64,000 nucleotides of DNA from Prostheceraeus crozeri (lineage: Eukaryota; Platyhelminthes; Polycladida; Euryleptidae), in assembly GCA_907163375.1 (NCBI GenBank), contig CAJQUW010000614.1:186001-250000 (forward strand), written 5' to 3'. The position numbers were made by a program, and so were the translations under genes. Positions 23,986-35,920 of this stretch are shown here, piece after piece. How positions within the stretch are numbered: position 1 is the first letter of the stretch; every line of letters starts with the position of its first letter. A model generated the notes under the pieces. The model was not told the DNA's origin and did no database searches. It saw only the letters and a program-made list of their open reading frames with translations.

Positions 23986-24765
23986 TCGGTAGCCTAGACT
24001 CTTGACTGCTATGGTGTTGTACGCTAGTTTCCCACGGATACACTGGGATTTGGTAGAGCCTATTTGATAAATATATTTTCTATTCTATTCATGCTTGTTG
24101 GAAGGCCATCATGTGTGTTTACAAATTATTGACATGCAAAGATCTTCCATCCGTTGACGTGAGCCGCAGAGATAAATTACCTAGTCTTAGTATTGGAACA
24201 ACAGCGTATTCCATCTCTGTGACGTGAGCATAACCATGACAGAACGCATTTTACAGCGAAGTTGTCCCAGACAGAAACAGTGGGTGCTATCAGTCAATCA
24301 GTACCCAGTATTGAAACGTTCGTCTATCTGTCAAGATAACTACCGGCAAAAAACTAATTAATGGAAATCTTTTGCATCAACATTTCACTGGATTTCTAAA
24401 TTCTCCGTTCATCAAGGATCAATTTGCAATTTGAATCATAAAAATCGATGCAGTATTCACTGAGATGCAACAAAATGTGATAATGACTACATGTATTATC
24501 AATAGTGTAGGCGGTCAGATCAAACGCTTATAATGTACTAAATATTTTTCTTCACTTCAACGTTTTTATTGAACGAAATTTCGAGACAATGGTATGCATT
24601 TTGATCAGTAGTTCACACTGATCATGATTCTGACATCAAAAATAGTGCTTGCAATAATATTATGGTCGACGACTTTTTTATCGTTCAAGAAAATCGCTCT
24701 GGGAGTGATCCCGACGATACGATTTTATCGTTGAGAAAATCGGGCTAATGTGAACAGCAGTTATG

Positions 24766-25656
24766 TTAATCATGCTGAGCGATTTTATTGTTGTGTAGGC
24801 ACATGGCTGCCATGACTATGACCTTGACTCTGATCGGATCTTGCTGCATGAAGGTCAGCAAGCATCTCCAGCGATGTGCAAGTATACCAAAGCTGTTCTC
24901 CACCACACGGCGGGCACGGGATAGGTGATAGTTGAATATCCGCTGATGGTCCGTCATCTGGCGCTGGGAGAAAGGTTTCATCATCCACGAACGCAAGGGA
25001 AAGGCGTCATCTCCGACCACGAAGTATGGTGTTGGCCTGTCATCATGTGGTAGAGGCTCGGAATCTGGCAAGCGCAAAGTTCCTTCTTCCAGTTTTCTTC
25101 TCAGTTGTCCGTTGTTGAAGATTTGCGCATCTGAAGAACCTTGGCATCCCACGTCTGCCCAGATGTACTTGTAGGCAGCATCTACCAACCCTAGAAGGAT
25201 AATACTGAAGAAGCCCTTGTAATTGTGATAGAGAGTACCAGACTTCCTGGGACATCTTATGGCCACGTGCTTGCCATCCAGAGCTCCGCAGGAATGATGA
25301 AAATTCCATTTCTCACTGAACTTCCTTGCAATGTCTCTCCAGTCATCAGGGTTCCTAGGGAAGGCAAACACCTGATCTTCGTACTCGTCAACTATGGCCT
25401 GACAGACCTCCGGAATGAACAGTGCTATACTGTTGTGGGCAACATGGAACGAATACTCGAGTGTTTTGTAGCTTGCATCAGTAGCCATGTATCGAAGAGT
25501 GATAGCTAACTTCAGACCAGGTTCAAGAGGTTCTCGGAAGTTTCCATTCTTCTCGATTCTTGAGGATATGCGCGTCAGTATCTCGTAGAACATCTCCGGA
25601 GGCATTCTCAGGTAGTTGACGAAGTCCTCTGGGGATTGCAGCTCTAATTCTGCCAT
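24766..25656 (-). pseudogene. Harbinger transposase, main catalytic part
   Basis: 296 codons from ATG. It has the DDE_Tnp_4/HARBI1 pattern: LRMPPEMFYEIL, a helix-turn-helix type segment around ATLRYMAT, HHSCGALDGKHVAI (first Asp), VDAAYKYIWADVG and a GSSDAQIF block, VVGDDAFPL (second Asp), and LSRARRVVENSFGILAHRWR (Glu). The frame is open to a stop and catalytic residues are present. In-frame upstream there is a TAG at about 25668-25670, just after the hAT junction, where relatives have a sense codon (probably CAG), and beyond that the hAT separates it from its N-terminal segment. Confidence 0.93.
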
Positions 25657-25678
25657 CAGAGTGTGGTACTAGCCAAAC

Positions 25679-28013
25679 CAGGGCTGTGGAACCGATGCGT
25701 TATCTCATCGGCTCCGGCTCCACGACACTGATGTGAAAGGCTCCGGCTCGGCTCCGGCTCCGGCTTCAAATTCAGGTTCTATCTATGCTGGTTATCCTGG
25801 ATCCGTTGAACGGGTTTTTTGGATAACGGTGTGGCCTTTAGAGGCTTGCTACAATCATCAAATTAGTTTTCATTAACAAGCAACGGCTTAAGTTAATAAT
25901 AAAAATGATAATAGCCTAATATAATGACAAATAACATACTTGTCATATATTTTTGCATGAATTGACTATATCTGAAAGATAAAATAAAGTTATAGCCAGG
26001 ATTAGTTGAATTAGATAAAGATCTCCCGCACTGGCTAAATATAAATTGGCCTAGCCTGCAACCAGTCTACTACGAGGCTACATTAAATAAGACCACATGA
26101 GTGATGATGATATACCTAATTAGCCGTCACAGGGGTCGAATAGTAGTATAAGCTTTTAACAAAGCTTGAATATGAAACTGGATAGCGTATGCCTCTAAAT
26201 AGCTTATAGGGCCTGTATCTACTCGAACATGGAAAGGGTGTCGGCTATATAGCCAAATATACCGTATCAATAAAGATATCAATTGCTTTATTGAATATTA
26301 AAGTGTATATAGGCTAGCTTAGGTTGTTATTGTTATTTGTTATTGCCTTTATTCAATAGTCTGTTGGTCCATGAATAATATGATCGGTGGGTAGCTCACG
26401 ACTCATTATCTGTAGAAATTGTAATTTAGATAGCCTCATTGCAGTGTAGGCTAGAAATGTACAATTGAAAATTATACTTAAAAAAAGTAAAAATATCTAA
26501 TTTAGGACAAGTTTTGTAATTCTATGCAGCATACTTAATAAGTTAAGGCCTAACTTACATTATACTAATTTCGTATTTTTCATTATGGCGTAAAGTTGCA
26601 CTAAATAATTCATCAATGATTCATGTATATTATTATATTCAATTTATGTATAACACATTACCACTATTCCTCTGATGATGGTTAGGCTGATGAAACTGAA
26701 CTCGGAGTATCACACAGTATGTTGCAGGGTGCTATGCATAATAAAAATTTGACTGCGAGCACCGAGCAGAAATCCCATCTACTTTGCTAGCTTTCGAATG
26801 CGCGTGCGGTTTAATGTCACAGACAATAGAAAAGGGAGGTCAAAAGGCGCCTTTATTGAGAGCGTCTCAGTCTTTTTTTATTGTTTACATATAAGTCAGC
26901 ATGATATCAGCATAAAGTGTTGACAGACGGAAAAAATAATACTGAAAATTCTTGAAATCCACAGGTCTATGACATTTGGGGAAATATTATTACACGATAC
27001 GGCTCTTGTGCAGTCCTCCCCCCCCCATTTTTTCTCTGGTCAAAAGATGCAGCACCATTGGATGTCCGTTTCAGCATCACCGGTTTGAGTGAAGCATTCC
27101 GTGCTGTTGTAAAAATCTACGTGGGTAATTGCGATGTCATGGTCGCAAACTTCGTCAGCAAGTCAACATTGTAATTTGCCTTCGGGTTTTTCGCATTGAA
27201 ATATACCCTTTGAATTTTGAAGTCAAAGGAAATTCATTGTGAATGAGATACCTTTAAAATAATAGGGCGCTACTAGAAGTGGCTGGGTCGCTTATTGCTA
27301 CAGCCATGTGAGGACTTGTAGTCAGGTCATTCGTGTGAGTGTGAAGAGTTATCCCTCCAATCAAAATTGATCAAATTGAATAATCGATTGTTTTGAAAAA
27401 TGTAGGTGAGGGGACTGCACAAGAGCCTACAATACAATCTAAGGAAATTAGCATTGTCACATATGCCAGTAGCTTCTGCCAGTAGCCATACCGATAGATG
27501 ATAGCCTACATAGTAACATTATTAGATTTAAGACATTTCGCAAGAAATGTAGCTATATTATCTTTGCTGACTGAACTGGAAATGTGTACATAAATGACTG
27601 GCGACTTGTCTCTAGGAATCTACAATCATCTAGTTAGCATGCATATAACAAGTCTTCAAATTAATGGATTTTGGAGAATACGTTGTCAATATGGAAATTA
27701 GTCTTACGAAACATATGCAATAAAAAAATATTACACATGTGTGTAAATATATAATAAATATAATACAAAAGAAGGCGGCAACTGCAAAGAAAGATATCGT
27801 GGAGGACAGATCATTGGTATACTTAAAAGACATATCTCTAGATTTCAAATGATTTAATTTTTTCATGATGCCAATTAATAACTTTCAAAATTCTAGATTT
27901 ATATCAAAGCTCAAACTATCGGAGCCGGAGCCGGAGCCTTTGTGATAAATCGGCTCCGGATCCGACCAAAACCATCGGCTCCTTAAGGCTCCGGCTCCGG
28001 CTCCACAGCCCTG
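25679..28013. mobile_element. Non-autonomous hAT transposon, 2.3 kb
   Basis: Termini CAGGGCTGTGGA, inverted at 28002-28013, with a perfect 8-bp target duplication AGCCAAAC (25671-25678 and 28014-28021). Next to each tip are runs of GGCTCC/GGAGCC. The interior is AT-rich and lacks a transposase. It sits in the coding region of the Harbinger transposase and is the youngest layer of the nest. Confidence 0.96.
27001..27427. mobile_element. Possible 427-bp insertion inside the hAT
   Basis: GGCTCTTGTGCAGTCC at 27001 recurs inverted at 27412-27427. The flanking 8-mers CACGATAC and TACAATAC agree at six of eight. It may be a fourth nesting level, or an internal inverted repeat of the hAT. Confidence 0.5.
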
Positions 28014-28021
28014 AGCCAAAC

Positions 28022-28164
28022 CCCACACGCTTTGCAATCCAAGGCTTGACCCACCAATGTCTTCTTCGTCTTCTATTACGTCGTCGAAGTCGAATAAGAA
28101 GCACCAACGCAGCAATGTCTCTATCAGGTGAGCGCAGCACGTCACGGGGGCGAACAGAGGACAT
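28022..28164 (-). pseudogene. Harbinger transposase, N-terminal segment cut off by the hAT
   Basis: From an ATG at 28162-28164 it reads MSSVRPRDVLRSPDRDIAAL, a basic RLRRR run, then HWWVKPWIAKR and GFG. WWVKPW is the conserved N-terminal block of Harbinger transposases. The frame continues across the 8-bp duplication into the main part at 24766-25656, showing that the hAT landed within one gene. Confidence 0.85.
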
Positions 28165-28319
28165 GATACAATGATATGAAGCTGATAGCACATGTGCGGT
28201 ATATATATTGGCGTGAAGTCGTGAGACCAGTCTCACGTGTACAAGAGACTGTTGCACGATGGTCTCATAGTCGTACGATGGTCACATCAAAGCATACTTT
28301 TGGAAGGCAAGCAAACAAG

Positions 28320-28556
28320 TAGTCGTGTGACTTCTGATGCTGTTGCACGACTATACGCGACCGTCGCACGAGCGATCGCGCGAGCTAGAATCCCGAAAGT
28401 GGTCGCGCCTGAATTTTGTGCATGCGCAAAATTCAGATGCGACTACAGGAGACCATGAGAAGTCGTGCGACAGCAAGAGACTGGTCGTGCGATAGATGCG
28501 ATCGATCTTGCGACCATGATCGTAAGAAGTCGTAAAGAGGTCGCACGACTATTGTG
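28320..28556. repeat. Subterminal TCGTGCGA motif cluster, right
   Basis: Counterpart of the left cluster, with at least eight GTCGTGCGA/TCGCACGA variants leading into the right Harbinger terminus. Confidence 0.75.
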
Positions 28557-28839
28557 AAAGCCCCTTAATTGATTGTGCTTTTACTTTGTCTACTTACTAT
28601 TCTACAAATACAGTATAGCGAACGGGTTTCATTTGAACACGCCTCATACATATTTGCGGACATTTTCTGTGAAGCTTTGCTGTTAAGTTTAACAGTTATT
28701 TCAGCTGTATTTTACTGTGTACAGTTTGCAGTGTTGTTACCGCTGCTCCGCACTCGAGGTCTGCACGCGCACGTATCGAATATGAGCTACGAGGTACATG
28801 AACACTCCTTTCAAACTGATAAAATTCCTTGTATTTCAG

Positions 28840-28954
28840 TATCAACGTTGGACCCATTCATTTCGTGTTTTTCAACAATGAATTTTATTACCATCAAACC
28901 TACCACCAACATCAAGTACCCAATCAATTTAATTGGTTGAGGAAAGATTTACAG
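28840..28954 (+). CDS. ACP7: ACP7-like, exon d, with a GC splice donor
   Basis: The acceptor is GTATTTCAG. The first base completes the serine codon, then the exon reads INVGPIHFVFFNNEFYYHQ and ends FNWLRKDLQ. This matches the segment between the GNHE and GHR motifs of ACP7 (family pattern: small-WxxGPxHxxxxxTExYF, ending WLExDL). It ends exactly on a codon. The donor reads GCAAGC rather than GT; GC-AG introns are a known minor class. The exon is 115 bp and restores phase on both sides. The tryptophan usual near the start is isoleucine here. Confidence 0.9.
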
Positions 28955-29831
28955 GCAAGCTCAAAACAATTTCCGTAATTTGTCTGTGAGTTTCTTTGAG
29001 AACATGTAGAAATATGTCGCTCATAAAAAACAGGATAACAGGATAATCATAGCACGTAATTGATTGCACAATATGCATTTTTGTCGATTTCGACTGGAAA
29101 TTAATTTAAGGTATGGATGCCACTTAGCACATAGATGAATTCATCGCTTGCAGGTCTATTCTTATTTTACTTGACATAATGTCACTCTATATTAAAGCAC
29201 ACCAATGGTCACTTGTCTTTAGTTCCTCGATTATTCATTCTATATACCGGTACAAGAGGGCTTACTTTTATACACCAGTGTAATCTTCAGATTTTATATG
29301 TGAAATGAATATGCATGTAATTATATGCAAGCTAGCACACTTAGCTGCTGAAAATCATGGTACGAGTATTTAGTCTGTGGGCCCATGGAAGTCCCATGGG
29401 TGGATAATTGAAAACTCCCGTGGAGTAGGATGGGTCTGCGAATGGAAAACTCGTTCCATGGACATCACTGCATGTTTGTAAAATGTTCGGCTGAAATATC
29501 CAAATATTTGCCGCAACATTCAAAAAATGAAGAGGCAAAAGTATTGAGTGTATTCAAAAGGGATGGGCAATAAGATCTGGCAAAAACATTTTGTCCATGT
29601 ACATTTTGACTACACGCTACACCAGCATAAGCAAAAGTTGTAATACGTTGTGCCAAAAATGGAAATAGTCACTTAAATTATCCTTAAATGCCTTCGATTC
29701 AGAGTCGTGTATGTCAATTCTTATTGCTGTAAGATCCATTTGCATTGATTAGGCTTACTTTACATCTACTGATCTCATTGCTAACATCCATGTTATTCCC
29801 TTTCTTTAAAGTGTTGTTTACTTTTATTTAG
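28955..29831. other. ACP7 intron 4 (GC-AG)
   Basis: 877 bp, donor GCAAGC, acceptor TTTATTTAG. No transposon recognised. Confidence 0.7.
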
Positions 29832-30074
29832 AATGCAAACAAGCCGGAGAACCGAGGTTTGCGCCCATGGATCATTGCAGTCGGTCATCGTGCGATGTAT
29901 TGCAGCAATTCAGATCATGAACATGAGTGCACAAATCAAAAAGATCCTTCCCGATATGGTCTATACAACGGTTCTTATGGTATAGAAGAGCTCTTCTATC
30001 AACAGGGAGTTGATCTGGTATTGGCAGGTCACGAACACACATACGAAAGAATGTATCCCGTATACAACCGGAAG
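29832..30074 (+). CDS. ACP7: ACP7-like, exon e (GHR and GHEH motifs)
   Basis: 81 codons in phase 0. It begins NANKPENRGLRPWIIAVGHR, then AMYCSNSD, and runs through YGIEELFYQQGVDLVLAGHE and HTYERMYPVYNRK to the donor GTAAAA. The histidine of GHR and the two histidines of GHEH are metal ligands. An NGS sequon in YNGSYG is a possible N-glycosylation site. Confidence 0.95.
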
Positions 30075-31167
30075 GTAAAACCTCAACGACATTGATGATT
30101 CAATCCTTCGTCAAATAAACATGTTGAAGTCATGAAATTTTGAGAAATTGCTGCAGAAATTCTGTGCGAACTAATTTACGCACTAAGTTGCATTTAGATA
30201 TGGTTAATGATGCAAAATCTGCTGTTCACGGCTCTAATCCGGCAACTAGCACGTACTAGGGTACGAGGCTTGCACAAAATGATGTATATACCCTCTGACT
30301 AATTCGAATCTCCGTGTCTGTGTGCACATCCAGGGTATATCAAAGAATGACAAATATTGATTGGTATTATGGTATGATTGGTGCCATCGGATGATTGGAA
30401 TTGATTGATTTGAGTTGTAATGGGGAAGGTATTGAATTGGATGTTTTCATGCAATGCCGTCACTATTCACCATTGTAAGAAAAACTATGAGATACCGCCA
30501 GAAAATATCACCGCCAGTGATTCATTAGATACTAAGATTAATAGACATAGCTTATTTAGAACTCCAGGCTTCAATCAGGTGCTATTTGGTGCGTGACATG
30601 TTTAGTATCTCACTCTATATTAAAGTACTTATATGATACCTTTTGAAACTCCATTTGATGCTCTGTTATAGGCACGCGTGATTATTCACTTGTTTCAATG
30701 AATGAGAAACCATAATAATGGTGCATTAAAGTAAGTCTCAATCTTTTCATTAAACTTAATGAAACTTTCCAATGTTCACATCCAACTAAGAATATAGCTA
30801 CATGCATTTCATGTAATGGGTCTACTCAAATCTCTATCCAAATCGATAATAATGCGAGTCATCGAATAATTGCGATCAATTGATTGGCATTACTACATAT
30901 TTGCAAAGAAAGTCTTCAGACTTGAACAATTTATTGCCCAATAATAATTGATTCATTGCCTAGGTAAACTGGCACTCTGCAATCTTTATGATTACATAAT
31001 TCCAATTAATTGATTGCTTTCTGCTGCAACTCTTGATTCCATGCCAAAGCAGTCGTATCGATTTCTATGAAAAATCATCTACCTTGATCACAGAATTAGA
31101 CCGGTCGTCTCTTCATCTGTTTAAAAAGTGCAAACTTATTCAAAACGATGGCACATACAGGAACTTA
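30075..31167. other. Start of ACP7 intron 5, nothing recognised
   Basis: About 1.1 kb of AT-rich intronic sequence without recognisable element ends or coding potential. Confidence 0.4.
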
Positions 31168-31372
31168 CTAAGTGGGCAAAAAGAAATTTTTAATGCCTTA
31201 CAGAGATAGGAAAATCAGACGTGCCTCGCTTGCGGATTGCTGTGAATTCCTTCACAATACTCCGATTACGATGATTTTTTCAGATTCAAAGAATTCAGAT
31301 CATTGCGATTAAGTTTTCTCGATAATGTGGGCCTTCCGATCATTATTAAGCAAGTTAACATGCGCACGAAAA
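31168..31372 (+). repeat. Dispersed repeat, copy in intron 5
   Basis: Matches 15858-16071 in reverse orientation, about three-quarters identical by eye. It is immediately upstream of a foldback at 31440-31735, so the two may belong to one larger element. Confidence 0.72.
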
Positions 31373-31439
31373 AACGTTCACAAACTCTCTGTAGAATTTG
31401 ACATCGTCTGTGTCTCTTTGCTGTGTGATCCGGTTGAAA

Positions 31440-31735
31440 CATTCACTGAAACTTCGCACAATTTGGCGTGTTCAATGTTGAATTAGTTCCTCATTGTTCG
31501 ATTGCTATGGTATTGTCAGCAGGTTGTGCCATTTCATCAACGCACAGGTTCCAATGTTTCCTTTCTAGTCAAACAGGAAGAGACGACCTGTCTAATTCTG
31601 TGGTTTGACTAGAAAGGAAGCATTGGAACATGTAATGCGTATGAAATAGCACAATCTGCTGATATAATACCATAGAAATCGAGCAATAAGCAGCCACCTC
31701 AACATTAAACATGCCAAACTGCACGAAGTTTTAGT
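31440..31735. repeat. Foldback repeat with arms of about 125 bp
   Basis: The left arm includes TGGTTCCAATG-type sequence leading into TTCCTTTCTAGTCAAAC; the right arm is its inverse, GTTTGACTAGAAAGGAAGC and onwards. Similarity extends outwards through the CTATGGTATTGTCAGCAG block to the TTCGTGCA/GCACAA region. The loop is about 35 bp. Non-coding. Confidence 0.8.
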
Positions 31736-31747
31736 TGCGTACTATTA

Positions 31748-33443
31748 CAGGTTTTCCTACACGACAACGGCAACTACCGAATCAAGAGCGGCACTTTAAT
31801 TTCTAAAACGTTAAAAGATAAAATATTACGTCATTTCACAATTGAGAGCGACAACAATAAATAAACTGGAGAAAATAGTTCAATTGTGTCTCTATCAGAT
31901 TAGTGAGCGGTATTTCACGTGAAGAATAAATGATATCTATTCGGTTTGATCCAAAGCCACATCTGCTAAATTAACTTATCAATATGGAGCGCCAGCGAAT
32001 ACCTTCTGATGTTAAACGCAGAATTATTATGGCTCACGAAGCCGGAGATGATTATATTGAAGCCGCTCGAGTTCTCGGTGTAAAACGGGGTACTGCGTAT
32101 TGAATAGTACATCGTTATATACTTGAAGGAGTCATTGAGCGTCCCAGAGGAGGAAGACGACACCAAAAGATGGACGAAGATATGGCAAATACTGTGGTAG
32201 AGATTGTTGAATCCCAACCGGAATTCACGTTAGCCCAAATCAAAGCTGATCTACAAGCGCGGATGCCGGACAAGCCATTTGTTTCAATTCAAACTATCAG
32301 CACATGTCTGAGAAATCGTCTTATCTTCTTAAAGAAAATGGAGACTGTTCAAGTCAACCGCAAAAGCCATGACGTCAAAGTGGAAAGGGCCGAGTACGCG
32401 AACTGGCATCTGCACACGATCAACGCAAACCATCCGCCAACATTTATTTTGTGAACGAATCCGGCTTTAATTTATGGATCAGTCGCACACGAGGTCGTGC
32501 CAGACGGGGAGAGCGAGCTGTCAGGATTGTTCATGGACAGCGCGGGCGGAATTTTACTCTCATCTTGGCGGTCTCTAATGAAGGTGTCGTCCATCATGAA
32601 TTCTACGAAGGCGGAACCTCCTGTGAGAGATTTAACTCCTGGCTGGAAGAAGCGTCCGTTGCGGCTGGGGCTGGACCTCGTGTATTCGTCATGGAATGCT
32701 CCGTGCCACAGTAGAGCCCGTTAAGTCAGTTTGCGAGGGGGACACTCTATTAGGTACTTACCGCCCTACTCTCCATTTCTCAATATCGCAGAGAACGCGT
32801 TTTCCATGTGGAAAGCGGCTTTCAAGAGAGAAGTAGCTGAGATTCGTGAGCAGTTACACAGCTGCACTGGACAACAGCGGAATTTGACCTTACTGCAACT
32901 CGCCTCCCAAAACATGAGTGCCATCACTGCAAATAAGATGGGAAGGTCTTCCAGACGTATGGGCAGATTGATGCCTAGACTACTTAATCGCGAGGATGTC
33001 TTACAAAACCATCAATGAATATTACGGTACTTCTTTTGTTTCATAATGGAATAAAAAATTTCGAGATTATCAAAACTTTTTCGTATTGACTTACCTTTTC
33101 GTAAAGAAGTTTTCAATGACTTACTGTATTATCTTTATGAATTAAAATAATTATCAAACTTTTCCTTTTGACATATTTTACCTTTTCGAATTAAAAAAAT
33201 TATCAAAACTTTTTGTATTGACTTACCTGTTAAATAAAATATAATTGAATATGAAAAGCCGTTCATGATTTCAGGTTGCCGCTCATTAAACTTATAAATC
33301 CATTAATAAACTCACTTATTATCACTACCGATTAAAAACAATATCATTCAATTGAAAACGCTGCTAATTAACAGAAATACCGTTGTTGCATCTTAAAACA
33401 TATTCTTTAATCTGATAGTCGCATTGTCGAACTGGAAAACCTG
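31748..33443 (+). mobile_element. Tc1/mariner-type transposon, 1696 bp
   Basis: Termini CAGGTTTTCC, inverted at 33434-33443, flanked by TA on both sides (31746-31747 and 33444-33445). The similarity of the ends continues imperfectly for about 30 bp. The single gene inside is decayed. The 3' part holds two or three diverged copies of an AT-rich unit around 33045-33235. Confidence 0.9.
31984..33018 (+). pseudogene. Tc1/IS630-type transposase, decayed
   Basis: It starts MERQRIPSDVKRRIIMAHEA, a helix-turn-helix N terminus. The catalytic core shows NESGFNLW (where relatives read DESGFNLW, so the first Asp is Asn), a VFVM(D)NAPCH-type block near 32690, and YLPPYSPFLNIAENAFSMWK (Glu in AEN). Breaks: a TGA at 32101-32103, one missing base near 32450, one missing base near 32693, and a TAA at 32722-32724. 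About 345 codons overall. The YLPPYSPFLN-xxEN block places it with Tc1/IS630 relatives whose third catalytic residue is Glu rather than with mariner. Confidence 0.85.
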
Positions 33444-35713
33444 TATCATACCATACTATTTCATGCTTCTTGTTGTTTGATTTCTATGCTGAGCCGGATT
33501 GAACACTGCTGAGAATATCTACGAACTTATAAGCCTCTCCCTATCTTTTAACAATGAAAGTGACAACAAAAGCAAACAGAATCGATTTGATGGTAATTCA
33601 TACCGATTGATAAAGTAAATTGATTACACGTGAGTTGCTTGATAACTTTATATTTTTATCTGATTAAATGCTTGTTGACTGTATATGTGTCCTCGCATTA
33701 TGTTGACGGGCTCTCCAAAACTTATCAATGAAACTTATAAATAAATTATTACGTGAACGAGAAATTAATCCACGAAAAGATGCAAAATCATAACGAAGAC
33801 TTATTCATTCACAAAAATACTAAGACGTGATGTAACGCTAATATTATTGAACATGCACGTATTTCAATTCCAGATTATTCATGATCAATTCTGACATTGT
33901 TGACTCATGACTTGCTTTATGATTTATGCACGGCCTTTTCTTCCGATCCGTGCTATCATTTCACTTACTTGTACATCTCTCATTCACTTTATATAGACAT
34001 TTTTATCGTTTTATCACTCATCGCATTAATTTTATGCATATCTACGTTTTCCAAGTTGGAAATAAACGTTTTGACTTTCGACTTTAAAATTAGTTGATCG
34101 CTGCTTCAAAATTAATTGACATTAACTTTTGATAGCCCTTGTGCACATCGTGCCCCCACAAATGTGATTCGCCATAAAACTGGACATGCAGCATTCAAGT
34201 ATGACATGGGGATGTCGCTTATGACCAAGTGACAATGATTATGCCATCATTATTTCGATTATTCGAGTGACCGATTTTTGTAGGCCTATTCCCTCAAGAC
34301 CTACGAGTCCTCTCACTGACAATTGACCGGAACGAATAATTGTGCGAGCTTGTTTCATAGTGCAATCAACTACAAGCTTCATCGCCTAAAGATAGCGTGT
34401 AATCCGAAGTCGCTAGAGTTTTTAGGTGCGATTCATGGCTATGGACAGTTAATTGTGAAATTTAAGATTTCATGCAAGGATCCGAAGTGTTTTCAAGTGT
34501 TTTGATAACAACACTCATTTAATATGATTTCATTGATAGAAATCCTGCAAATTTTGAATAATTTGTTTCGAGCAACGCATAAACGTGTCTTCCTAGAAAA
34601 TTATGTGCAGTTTTTATGTGTAGTTTTGACTCGGTCATCATGACAAGGTGAATTCAGAACCGAATAGAAACTTTGTTTGCAACTTATCTATTGGTCATCC
34701 AACAATTTGATCTGAATGTACAGGGCAGACGTTTAGACAGTAGACACCTCAGATATTGCAAGCGTGAAAATGACCTCGTTAGCGCAAAAAGATGTTAGTT
34801 TCACAACTTCTCAACAACATTCAGAAACAGTAAATTACGCAATAAATTTGGGACATCATAACTTCTCCAAAAGTACACCGATTTCGACGAGTAATGCATC
34901 AAAGGAATACTCAGAGAAAGCGCCTTCACCTCGAGCTTGATTCATTATCATGCTCAAAAGCTTCCATATTGAAAATTTGAGATTTGTGAAAGTGGCGATT
35001 TTCACATTTTGACCTTTGTCCTCTTTAGACAATGACGGATGCGAATATATAATAACTCATTGAAAAGCTGAAAACATAAGCTCTCGAATTGTGTATGACA
35101 TGTCAATGCAAGATGAAATTGAAAAGTAGGAGAATCAATTGAAGCCTGACATAATTTAGGTGGTCCGTTTTTTATGATCAACTTATATATTGATAGAATG
35201 AATGAGCAATAAGAGATAAAACTCTGCACATAGACCACTCTTCGATTGTAGAAGTTTGATGCTAAGTGTAAACACGAACACGTTTGTGGCACTAGCTTGA
35301 ATGATCCTCTTCTTCGTCGAAATGGGCACTATCGATGTACTCGCATTGTAGGGGTTTTTCATCTCCTTGTTCCTCTGTCGTGACTTGGATGACAGGAGGT
35401 GAAGTTGAAGATAAATCTTTATTTTTAACATCCATTTTTATGTGTGCCGATTTATCAGTGTCTCGATTAGGCGTATTTCCCAGACATTGGTCTGTTGAGA
35501 AAATAATAACGAGAAAGTCATTGTTGTTGAAAAGTATTTATTAGCTATTACACCGCACATCAAATATAACTACGAGTAATTCAATTCATGAAAAGAATTC
35601 GATTCCCCATGTCAATCTGCTGATTGTTACATGGTTAGACGCCTTTTCAACATCAAAAAATTTCTGGATGCTCTGGGCATGAGGTTTTTACGCATATTGC
35701 TTCATATTTTCAG
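33444..35713. other. Remainder of ACP7 intron 5, nothing recognised
   Basis: About 2.3 kb, AT-rich, with short open frames of up to about 96 codons on both strands and no family resemblance. Confidence 0.4.
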
Positions 35714-35920
35714 GTTTGCAAAAACCCTGTGGATTCCTACACGAATCCAAAAGCTCCTATCTACATTGTTTCTGGTGCTGCTGGCAATAAAGAGGTCCCT
35801 CCGAATTTCATTCCTGGAGGTCTCCCATGGTCCGCATTTAGAAACTCTGATTATGGATACGCTCATCTTCAAGTGTTTAACTCCACGCACCTGTACTTTG
35901 AGCAACTTTCTGTTGACACG
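35714..35920 (+). CDS. ACP7: ACP7-like, exon f (C-terminal lobe)
   Basis: Acceptor ATATTTTCAG; 69 codons in phase 0; donor GTAAGT at 35921. It reads VCKNPVDSYTNPKAPIYIVS, then GAAGNKEVPP, PWSAFRNSDYGYAHLQVFN and STHLYFEQLSVDT. The GSAG-like turn (GAAG) followed by the YGY block is conserved in the family and ends the metallophosphatase fold. Confidence 0.94.

Larger units (their letters stand above)
23697..28565 (-). mobile_element. PIF/Harbinger transposon, split by a nested hAT
   Basis: Termini AGGGGCTWTCACAATAG, followed by TCGTGCGAC, are inverted at the two ends and flanked by the 3-bp duplication TAA (23694-23696 and 28566-28568), both diagnostic for Harbinger. Each end carries a dense set of TCGTGCGA-like motifs in both orientations. 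The transposase is on the minus strand. I did not find the second (MYB-like) protein that autonomous Harbingers usually encode. Minus the 2.3-kb hAT it is about 2.5 kb. Confidence 0.93.
22438..28644 (+). mobile_element. Mariner transposon, split by a nested Harbinger
   Basis: The left terminus AGGCGTGTTCAAATGAAA follows a TA at 22436-22437; the inverted right terminus ends at 28644, two bases before another TA. The transposase gene lies at 22595-23597 and the 3' part continues after the Harbinger (23697-28565). Without the insertion the element is about 1.3 kb, the usual mariner size. It ends only 195 bp before ACP7 exon d. Confidence 0.92.
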
